The position numbers were made by a program, and so were the translations under genes. A stretch of 64,000 nt of DNA from Branchiostoma floridae (taxonomy: Eukaryota > Chordata > Leptocardii > Amphioxiformes > Branchiostomatidae): the NCBI RefSeq assembly GCF_000003815.2, contig NC_049984.1, positions 8,204,197 through 8,268,196 of the forward strand, given 5' to 3'. Below the pieces are notes generated by a model. The model was not told where the DNA came from and did no database searches. It worked only from the letters and a program-made list of their open reading frames with translations. This document shows, in pieces, positions 44,789 through 53,400 of this stretch (within the stretch, counting starts at the first letter, position 1; every line of letters begins with the position of its first letter).

Positions 44789-46498
44789 TCACCCCTTCAG
44801 TACAGTGACACAAGCATGACCGTACAGACCCACTGGCATGGTCCCCACACGCAGAAGCGACTTGGTCTCCGGATCAAGGCACATGATATATGTGCTTCCA
44901 ACACCACGGTCTTTGCCTCCATAAAGGTAAAGCTTCCCTCCAATGACAGTCATCCCAGGCGACCTGTTGACGCCACATGTCAGTACTTCACTCCAGGATC
45001 CACCATCGTCCCCGGGCCTGAAACTATAAATGCCTTTGTTCACAGCCACGTAGATGTTACCATTGAGTACTGAAGCAGATATCTTACGACCCACTACAGG
45101 TACATCACTCTGTGGCTGCCACTGAGCATCTCCTGGGCTGAAACAGTACACCGTGGATTTTGGTTCGAGTTCATCATTGCATCCACCTATCACGTATATG
45201 CTGCCGTCTAACACCGCAACAGCATGCCGGCTCCTTGGCTCTGGAAGTGGAACTCCTTCACTCCATTTGTTCAGGTTTCTGTCGTAGACCTCTACAGAGG
45301 CTAGTTCAAATTTAGAACTATTGTCTCTGCCACCAATTGCATACACTTTACCTTGCAGTACTGCCAGCTTGTGATAATGCCGGGTCACGTTCAATGGAGC
45401 AAGATCTGCCCAGTTGTTCAGTTCTACATTATACAGCCACACATCACTGAAGCTGAGCCTCCCACAAAAGCCACCTGAAGATACAATAATGTCACTTGTT
45501 CCCAGAACAGCCACAGCAAATCCAACGTCTTTTCGCTTCATTTGTGTTAAATCGACCCAACATCTGCTTGGTGGCTCAGCCAAGTAGGTCATCATTATGG
45601 AGTTTGAGTAAACGGTTTGTCCAGGCAAATTTTTCTGTGTCCCTCCAATGATCACCACTGCCTCCTTCAGACCGCTGGCATGGCGGGGACGGGTGCGAGG
45701 CGACTGGACCTCTCCTGGGAAGAACTGGTACCTTCGAGTTTCCGCCACGATATCTGGGCAAGCCTTGCGTACTGCATTGTCGGTCTCCACTTTCTCCATG
45801 AAGTACATCTTGTCCATGAAAGGGAACCTGACCAGCTCCATCAGCTCTTTCATCTCCTTCCTCCTCCCCCTAGTGTCATGGTTGATCCATGCCATCACTG
45901 CCGTGTACACAGTCTCTTCCGAAGCATTGAGATCGTCAGACGAGATGAGAGTGACTAGCTGTTCCTTTCTCAGATGAAGGAACTCGGGTGTTTTGCAGAC
46001 TGCCTCAAACTCCTTCATGGCGCACGGCAGTGCCTTCTTCTCCAAGTCAGGTGCCAGCATGCCCCCAAGGGCTAACATCTTCAGACAGTTCCCTGCACAC
46101 AGACGTTCCGATAGGAACTTTGTGCACGCATCAAAAACAGGTTGGATCTGGAAGAAGTTGGCCCCCTCCAGGAGCTCCACAGCGTTGTCCTCCGTGATGG
46201 TGACTTTGGAAGTGTACGCGTAGTCGACGAGAAGCTGAAGAGTACTGGTACTGACTTCGTGAATTGTAACCTTGTGCTCCTTACTCTCGCGAAGCCCGTT
46301 ACAGAACATGGCCTGGAAATATCCGCTACAAGCAGCGAGGACGTTTCGGTGACACGGAATCTCTTTTCCGGCGACACAAAGGATGACGTCAACCAGCAGG
46401 CTGTTGGATCGCAGTCCTTCCAAGCCCTGCAAGAGGGCGCCTGCGTGTGCTTGGTGGCAGAAGTCGGATGATGCTGGTGATCTCTGTCCTGCTGCCAT
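44789..46498 (-). CDS. BTB-BACK-Kelch protein, copy 2 (KLHL family)
   Basis: 569 residues, intact, intronless coding region. It has the same BTB, BACK and Kelch layout as copy 1 and is nearly identical through BTB and BACK. It diverges strongly in the Kelch propeller (VYAIGGRDNSS, IYVIGGCNDE, LYLYGGKDRG), the substrate-binding part. The start is the ATG of MAAGQRSPASS; upstream in-frame codons fall in the 5' UTR intron (46510-46855). It is head-to-head with the first copy of BOP1 exon 1. No human KLHL name can be assigned with confidence. Confidence 0.9.
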   Translation of the reverse strand: MAAGQRSPASSDFCHQAHAGALLQGLEGLRSNSLLVDVILCVAGKEIPCHRNVLAACSGYFQAMFCNGLRESKEHKVTIHEVSTSTLQLLVDYAYTSKVTITEDNAVELLEGANFFQIQPVFDACTKFLSERLCAGNCLKMLALGGMLAPDLEKKALPCAMKEFEAVCKTPEFLHLRKEQLVTLISSDDLNASEETVYTAVMAWINHDTRGRRKEMKELMELVRFPFMDKMYFMEKVETDNAVRKACPDIVAETRRYQFFPGEVQSPRTRPRHASGLKEAVVIIGGTQKNLPGQTVYSNSIMMTYLAEPPSRCWVDLTQMKRKDVGFAVAVLGTSDIIVSSGGFCGRLSFSDVWLYNVELNNWADLAPLNVTRHYHKLAVLQGKVYAIGGRDNSSKFELASVEVYDRNLNKWSEGVPLPEPRSRHAVAVLDGSIYVIGGCNDELEPKSTVYCFSPGDAQWQPQSDVPVVGRKISASVLNGNIYVAVNKGIYSFRPGDDGGSWSEVLTCGVNRSPGMTVIGGKLYLYGGKDRGVGSTYIMCLDPETKSLLRVGTMPVGLYGHACVTVLKG

Positions 46499-46855
46499 CG
46501 TGCCAAATCCTGCAATACAAGGGAACAAGCTCATCAGTTTTATTTCACAAGAGAAGACTATCTTTTACAAAAGATTGAACACACAAAATCAAAGTTGGCA
46601 TAGAATAGATAACGTTACTGACAGGAACAATGCTGAAAGGAAGCACAGGAATACCCCTGAATAAGCAAAGAGGTTGAAAAGAGGCTTGCAAAAAGTGAAC
46701 AAACAATCAAAGCATTCTGGCAGGCATGGCCGGCTGGCCCATGGCTTAATACAAGCGAAATACTCTAGAATCAAGGAGCTCCCTGGCAGAATAAATTCCC
46801 CAGGCCATTTGTATAAGGTAACCCTTTGAAGCAAGTGAAAGAAAAGTTTCCTTAC

Positions 46856-47276
46856 CTTACTCAAGGAGGTTCCTCCGGTTTGTTTCACCTTGGTTTCAAG
46901 GAAGATAGAGCTTTTGGCCAGGACAGAAATTTGCACATCAAGAGACAAACGGCGGGAAAAACTCCAAGAAAGTCAAAGGTCAATATTGGACTATTCCAAA
47001 TGAATACCATAGGGGTAGCGATTGTTCAATGTTTATGTTTTTGACAATTATAAGACGACACCAGGGGACGTCAAAAATAACGCCAGGAACATAGCATTAT
47101 ATTTGTATGTGAAATAAACTGACAGATACTGCAGGTATCAATGCAGCAGAGGACGTTTTGAACCACCAGATGCCAGATGCCCTGCAGTGCAATTATCTAT
47201 CAATGCGCTAGGGGGCGTTTCTGACACGTCGAATGAATGCAACAATTTCTAACCTTTGACCCACACGGCAGGCAGC
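46856..47276. promoter_or_regulatory. Divergent promoter between Kelch gene 2 and BOP1 exon 1a
   Basis: About 420 bp separates the Kelch 5' UTR splice donor from the BOP1 fragment start codon. It contains GGCGGGAAAA near 46951 (an E2F-like TTTCCCGCC in reverse) and GAGGACGTTTTGAACCACCA near 47150. The same segment recurs at 50066-50464, and parts recur upstream of Kelch gene 1. Function is inferred from arrangement. Confidence 0.6.
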
Positions 47277-47529
47277 ATGGCTTCCAAGCGGAAAGTTGGA
47301 GAGGCAAAACTGGAAAAAGAGGAGGTTTGTGAGAATTCTGGAGATATTTAAACACCGTTGTTTCCAGTGGTATAACTGCATCGAGCGCAATACGCGATGG
47401 GTAGCATTTGTTTCGTTTTCGGTTCTCCGCAATTTGTCAATTTTAGTCTTGAACTGTTGGTGCAGCAGCGTGCAGTGCGGAACATGTGTCTCGTGTGGGG
47501 AGGGGGGCAGAATCCGGCAAAATATACAC

Positions 47530-47590
47530 CAAGAGGCCACGTCTAGCGAAATAATAGACGTTAAACGAGGACAACAACAACAACAACAAC
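47530..47590 (+). mobile_element. 61-bp retroposed fragment with a (CAA)n tail
   Basis: The insertion ends in repeated CAA and is flanked by the direct repeat AAATATACAC (47520-47529 and 47591-47600). The duplicate locus at 50700-50722 has a single AAATATACAC and no insert. This fits a strongly 5'-truncated non-LTR retrotransposon or SINE. Confidence 0.65.
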
Positions 47591-47671
47591 AAATATACAC
47601 GAACTGCTGTGTAGTCTTGCCTTCCATAATGGCGTTAACTATTGCTAAGAACAGTCTCATGTTCCTGCCAG

Positions 47672-47748
47672 TGTGCGATGATGTTTGAAATATCTGTCAA
47701 TCCTCTGAATATCTGTGATGACAATGCCATAGGCATATTACTGAGCAT
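47672..47748 (+). ncRNA. Box C/D snoRNA, copy a (in the BOP1 fragment intron)
   Basis: Box C ATGATGT (47678-47684), guide ATCTGTCAATCCT, box D' CTGA (47704-47707), box C' GTGATGA, box D CTGA (47741-47744). The terminal stem is weak here (GTGC/GCAT). The guide complements AGGATTGACAGAT of 18S rRNA. Confidence 0.7.
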
Positions 47749-47775
47749 CATTCATACTCATAGTATATGCAAAAG

Positions 47776-47836
47776 AAGAACTCTCTACTCTCTACTCTCT
47801 ACTCTATTATTTAGTAGAGAGTTGAGTAGAGTTCTT
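47776..47836 (+). other. Intronic hairpin AAGAACTCTCTACTC...
   Basis: The stretch from AAGAACTCTCTACTCTC to GAGTTGAGTAGAGTTCTT can form a stem of over 20 bp around TATTATTTAG. The duplicate at 53118-53172 keeps the fold with one CTCTA unit fewer. It could be a simple-repeat palindrome or a structured RNA. Confidence 0.45.
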
Positions 47837-48066
47837 GGGTTCGGTAGGAGTTAAACTCCAGTTGGAACCGCTCCTCTTGAACTCTTTATTTGAAAAATAT
47901 AAGATAAACTACTTTTAATTTGTTCATCTGTCCATCCTGGCCATCATAACAAACAAGCCTAGTTCTCAGGGTAACTCGATTGGTGAGAAGTGTTCTGCAA
48001 TATTTATGATAAACAATGTCTGCTCCTCCCCTAGTTGGACCTGTTTGTGGATGCTCCTCCTGATGT

Positions 48067-48100
<34 letters not shown>

Positions 48101-48416
48101 GATGGAGATACCTCTGACAGTGAGGAGTCTGTGTACTCTGGGTTAGGGGAGGAGCCAAGCAGCTCAGAGGAGGAGGAGGAGAACTCATCTGATGTAAGTG
48201 TGTCATGAAAAAAAAACATGTCTTGTATTATAGTCTTACTAAAAGGATTGCTAGGGATGCAAGGTAAAGGAGCAACAGAGTGGGTGATAGTGTTAATTTT
48301 TTTGCCTTTAAAAATTAAATAGTGTGGGGTTAAAAAGGGGTATTTTAAGGCTTTTGAGAAGGAAACTCACTGTCAGACAGGACACACGTGCAGTTACAGA
48401 CTATGGCTACATGTGA

Positions 48417-48512
48417 CAGGGTTGTCCCCAGAATTTTTTAGTATAGTGGAGGGGCTGGCAAAAATAACCCGCACCAACGCGTTGCGCTTTCATGAAAATG
48501 GGTTCATTTTGC
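48417..48512. mobile_element. Transposon-end fragment at the duplication junction
   Basis: It begins CAGGGTTGTCCCCAGAATTT, like the left end of the element at 58598 (CAGGGCTCTCCCCAGAAAAT). It separates BOP1-like sequence (to 48416) from Kelch-like sequence (from 48513), so the rearrangement breakpoint lies in or at this element. Confidence 0.55.
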
Positions 48513-49497
48513 ACCCATTGCAATGCCTCATGTGTGTTAAAGGAGCCCAATCTGAGCTTGATGCCTCAGCAGAGCAGGTCATTATCATGGAGTCTGTATC
48601 TATGTATAAAAATTCTTCACTTCCTGGTACCTCTCTCCCTCCGATGACTACCACTGCCTCCTTCAGACCGCTGGCACGGCGGGGACGGGTGCGTGGCGAC
48701 TGGACCTCTCCCGGGAACAACTGGTACTTTCGAGTTTCTGCCACAATGTCCAGGCAAGCCTTGCGTACTGCATTGTTGTTTTCTACGTTCTCTAAGAAGT
48801 ACAGCCTGTCCATGAATGGGAACCTAACCAGCTCCATCAGCTCTTTCATCTCCTTCCTCCTCCCCCTAGTGTCATGGTTGATCCACGCCATCACTGCTGT
48901 GTATACCGTTTCTTCTGAAGCATTGAGGTCATCAGACGAGATGAGAGTGATGAGCTGCTCCTTTCTCAGACAAAGGAACTCGGGTGTTTTGCTGACCGAA
49001 TCAAACTCCTTCATGGCGCAGGGCAGTGCCTTCTTCTCCAAGTCAGGTGCCAGCATGCCCCCAAGGGCTAACATTTTCAGACAGTTCTCTGCACACAGAT
49101 GTTTAGATAGGAACTTTGTGCACGCATCAAAAACAGGTTGGATTTGGAAGAAGTTGGCCCCCTCCAGGAGTTCTACAGCATTGTCCTTCGTGATGGTGAC
49201 TTTGGAAGTGTACGCATAGTCGACAAGAAGCTGCATGATGCTGGCACTAACTTCGTGAATGGTTACCTTGTGCTCCTTACTCTCGCGAAGCCCGTTACAG
49301 AACATGGCCTGGAAATATCCGCTACATGCGGCGAGGACGTTTCGGTGACACGGAATCTCTTTCCCGGCAACGCAAAGGATGACGTCTACCAGCAGGCTGT
49401 TGGATCGCAGTCCCTCCAAGCCCTGCAAGAGGGCTCCAGCGTGTGCTTGGTGGCAGAAGTCGGATGATGCTGGTGATCTCTGTCCTGCTGCCATCAT
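48490..49497 (-). pseudogene. Truncated BTB-BACK-Kelch gene, copy 3
   Basis: 335 residues: complete BTB and BACK domains, then a stop shortly after the first Kelch blade begins (THMRHCNG, then foreign CKMNPFS). The frame is open, so a BTB-BACK-only protein could be made. Such a product could bind CUL3 or dimerise with the full-length paralogues, but that is inference. The part from 48513 to about 48985 is almost identical to copy 1, while the rest and the promoter resemble copy 2. The 5' UTR intron (49507-50064) is conserved and carries a 212-bp insertion. Confidence 0.75.
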
Positions 49498-49554
49498 GCC
49501 CAAATCCTGCAGTACAAGGGAACAAACTGAGGTTTTATTTCACAAGATAAGACT

Positions 49555-49766
49555 GAGGGTCTGCATGGGGGGTCCCGACAATGATTTACGCTGAATTCGA
49601 GCTGAATTCAGAAGAACCCCCTACGTATTACACTAAATCAAGGAACGCAATTACGCTAAATTTGGTCGCCTCGCTACGAATTACATAGATAAGATGATTT
49701 TCCCTACGAATTACGGAAAATAAAATAGGCTGCCTACACCTTACGTAAAAGAGCATGCAGACCCTC
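49555..49766. mobile_element. 212-bp inverted-repeat element in the Kelch copy 3 UTR intron
   Basis: The ends are perfect 13-bp inverted repeats, GAGGGTCTGCATG and CATGCAGACCCTC. AAGACT flanks both sides (49549-49554 and 49767-49772). Kelch gene 2 shows the empty site with one AAGACT near 46553. The interior repeats TTACG words. Confidence 0.75.
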
Positions 49767-50065
49767 AAGACTGTCTTTAGTACAAAATATTAAACATGTA
49801 CAAAATCAAAATCGGCATAGAATAGATACTGCCACGAACAATGCTGAAATGAAGCACAGGAATACCCCTGACTAAGTGAACCAACAATCAAAGCATTTTG
49901 GCTCATGGCTTAACTACATGCAAAATACTAGTAAGTAGTATGCAGTTCTATTATCAAGGAACTCCTTGGCAGAATAAATTTCGTAGGCCATTTGTATTTC
50001 CACCCAGTTCAGATTTTGAAAATTTTGATACCCTTTGAAGCCAGCGAAAGTGAAATTTCCTTACC

Positions 50066-50464
50066 TTGCTCAAGGAGGTTCCTGCTTGTTGGTTTCAAGG
50101 AAGATAAAGCTTTTGGCCTGGACAGAAATTTGCACATCAAGAGACAAACGGCGGGAAAAACTCCAAGAAAGTCAAAGGTCAATATTGGATTATTCCAAAT
50201 CAATACCATAGGGGTAGCGATTGTTCAATGTTTATGTTTTTGACAATTAGAAGATGACACCAGGGGACGTCAAAAACAACGTCAGGAACATAGCATTTTA
50301 TTTGGAGGTGAAATAAACTGACAGATACTGCAAGTATCAATGCAGCAGAGGACGTTTTGAACCACCAGATGCCAGATGCCCTGCAGTGCAATGCGCTAGG
50401 GGGCGTTTCTGACACGTCGAATGAATGCAACAATTTCTAACCTTTGACCCACACAGCAGGCAGC
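50066..50464. promoter_or_regulatory. Divergent promoter between Kelch copy 3 and BOP1
   Basis: A near-copy of 46857-47276, with GGCGGGAAAA near 50150 and the shared GAGGACGTTTTGAACCACCA. It is the promoter of the complete BOP1 gene on one side and of the truncated Kelch gene on the other. Confidence 0.6.
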
Positions 50465-53400
50465 ATGGCTTCCAAGCGGAAAGTTGGTGAGGCAAAACTG
50501 GAAAAAGAGGAGGTTTGTGAGAATTCTGGAGATATTTAAACACCCTTGTTTCCAGTGGTATAACCGCATCGAGTGCATTACGCAATGGGTTGCATTTTTT
50601 TCGTCTTCGGTTCTCCGCAAGTTGTCAATTTTAGTCTTGAACTGTTGGTGCAGCAGCGTGCAGTGCGGAACATGTGTCTCGTGTGGGGAGGGGGGCAGAA
50701 TCCGGCAAAATATACACGAACTACCGAGGTCACGGGTAAATTTCTCATCACTCGGTATCCAGTGATGAAGTCGCGTCGTCACTGGCTTACCAGTGGGGAA
50801 TATTTATCGTCACTAGTTTTCCAGTGATGAGGAAACTTCAGCTGGTAAACCAGTGACGACAAATATTCAGTTTACTGAAGAAAAAGAAATCATCGTTTCA
50901 ATTTAGGGGATTTCAAAGTTAGCACTTAAAGTTATAACGCGAGTTAACCTTTATTCGTTCAGTTACCTTAATTCGTTTTTTCAAAAACAGGGAATCTACG
51001 GAGACACGGTAAATGCAACATCAGTAATAACCACAGGAATGCATAACCGAGAGACTTAAGTGTTCAGAATATTCATGAAAAGGCTCCGATGACCACGCAT
51101 TTGAAAACAGCGAGGTCAAAAACGTACCGTCCCTCATTGTAATAGCCTACCGCTCCGTGGGAGGATTGCGTCACCGTGTTGTTCGCCGGAATGGCAGAGA
51201 TCTATCACATTCGCTTCCAGTTCACAATTATCATGCACAAGACAACTCAATAAAGTTTGTGTTGCTAACCAGTAACTAGACTCAAAGTGTGATCAATTGT
51301 CGAAAACCGTCTCTTTGTTGCCACAACCTCCCGCACTTGTGGCGCACGATCGAGCGTCGCCATGTTTTTTCCCAGAAACCTACCGTTACGGTCGCAACCG
51401 CGGGAAAAAGATTGGATGACGACATTACAAGGTATTTATTAAACTTACCTTTAATAACTCACTAACTTGCCTTTTTCTCTTAGATCATTAAGCAGCCATC
51501 TATTAAACATTTTATGCACCACCAAGAATGGAAATGATATTGAACATCGACAAATTAATTGATTTTACTCTGGTCCCCTTTTTTTAAAATGTGAAAGTCC
51601 CAAGCCAGATCATGTAAACTGTTGCAAATACGGCCTTGAAGACGATACCAACTGTCTCAGTACGGGTATGGTACACCGATAACAAGATTTGCACTGCATA
51701 TTTGTCGACCACAAGTCTGACAGCAATGTTTTATATCATTTATTGTGGAATCTTTCGTTCTTTGATCCAGGGCATTGACAACAGCGGCATATCAGACTTC
51801 ACACCCCTTCATCTTTAGTGTTGTTGGCCGCCGGAATAGACCTTTGACACAAATATATCGGGTTACATTTTGCCGTGTGGAGGGTGCAAAACACTGTACA
51901 GATGGTTGTACTGCAAACTGATGATTACCCGCTTGGAAGTAGCCACAGCACGCCGTTCAAGTTGCAACGAAAGGTGCATAAGTTTCATGGAACGACCATG
52001 GCGCCAGGATCGATTTTACGTCACGGTCTACTGACCCAAAAACCTCATTTTTTTTACCAACGCGCTACTGCGTGCGACGGTAAATACTCAGCGGTAGTTG
52101 TCGGGATTTTTTTGTTGCCTGAATAAGTTTGTAATCTAGAGCACTCCATTCATGTCAAGAAAGGAACAATAGCTTCAGCATAAAGTAAGTAGCAGCGGAC
52201 AAACATAACGAGTCTCGTCAGAACGAATAAAGGTCACGCCCTCCGGGAGCGCCGTCGTTCTCAACGCAACGCGACGGTGTTTTCAAATTGAGACATTTTC
52301 ATATTAGCATGGTAGGAGAGAAAATATATCGTGGATGGGATGAATGGCAAAGGTAAACAACAATACCACCATGTTGAATACAGAAATTATGCTTTGTTTT
52401 TCTGCCAGATTGGAATAAGCTGACTCTTGGTAAAAAACGCAACGAATAAAGGTTAACTAGCGTTACTAGCGTCGCCTCTGCAAGTTCTCACACTCCCGAA
52501 CCAAATCTAACAGTAACACGGCTATGGCGACATGTGAATTAGGGTGTTTTTGTTGCACATCGAACTCAGCACTGGAACGTTCTAGTGCTATTAGAACGTG
52601 GTCACTGGAAGCCCAGTGCCGAAATAATTTCATCACTCGGTGTCCAGTGCCGAAGAATCACCGATCACTGGAAAATCCAGTGAAGAACCGGTGACCTCGA
52701 TGGTTCCGCACTCGATGCCCAGTGACGAATGACGTTCATCACTGGCCCCGAGTGACGAGCGGAGTTCATCGCTGGGTCCCGAGTGACGAGCAGAGTTCAT
52801 CACTGGAAACCGAGTGACGAGTCAAGGTTCATCACTGGAATTCCAGTGCCGAGAGAGCTTCATCACTGGAACAAAGTAATTCATCACTGGGAAACCAGTG
52901 ACGAACTTTCTTCGTCACTGGGCGTCCAGTGATGATGCCATTTTGAATATATTTTCGTCACTGGAAGCCCAGTGAGGAACCTGTGACCCGCGTAGCCTTG
53001 CCATTGTGCGATGATATTTGAAATATCTGTCAATCCTCTGAATATCTGTGATGTCAATGCCATAGGCATATTACTGAGCACACTACATCATTATTCATAC
53101 TCATAGTATATGCAAAAGAAGAACTCTCTACTCTCTACTCTATTATTTAGTAGAGAGTTGAGTAGAGTTCTTGGGTTGGGTAGGAGTTAAACTCCAGTTG
53201 GAACCGCTCCTCTTGAACTCTTTATTTGAAAAATATAAGATAAACTACTTTTAATTTGTTCATCTGTCCATCCTGGCCATCATACCAAACAAGCCTAGTT
53301 CTCAGGGTAACTCGATTGGTGAGAAGTGTTCTGCAATATTTATAATTAACAATGTCTGCTCCTCCCCTAGTTGGACCTGTTTGTGGATGCTCCTCCTGAT

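Larger units (their letters stand above)
47277..48193 (+). pseudogene. Duplicated BOP1 5' fragment (exons 1a and 2a)
   Basis: Exon 1a (47277-47324) encodes [16 protein letters not shown]. Exon 2a (48035-48193) encodes the acidic stretch starting [10 protein letters not shown] and ending EENSSD, 53 residues with a longer Asp run than exon 2b (46 residues). Both keep frame and splice sites. Sequence similar to the full gene continues to 48416, then stops at a transposon fragment and the truncated Kelch copy; exons 3-18 are absent. Alone it is a gene fragment. It could still act as an alternative promoter and first exons for the complete BOP1, because exon 2a ends in the same phase. Confidence 0.7.

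Noticed and set aside
50465-50490. Alternative BOP1 exon 1 donor at GTTG/GTGAGG
   Set aside because: It would shift exon 2 out of frame and is absent from the duplicate exon 1a, which reads GGAGAGG.
52585-52990. CRISPR-like regular repeats
   Set aside because: The units are imperfect hairpins with irregular spacers inside a eukaryotic intron, with no cas genes. They fit the terminal array of an inserted element.
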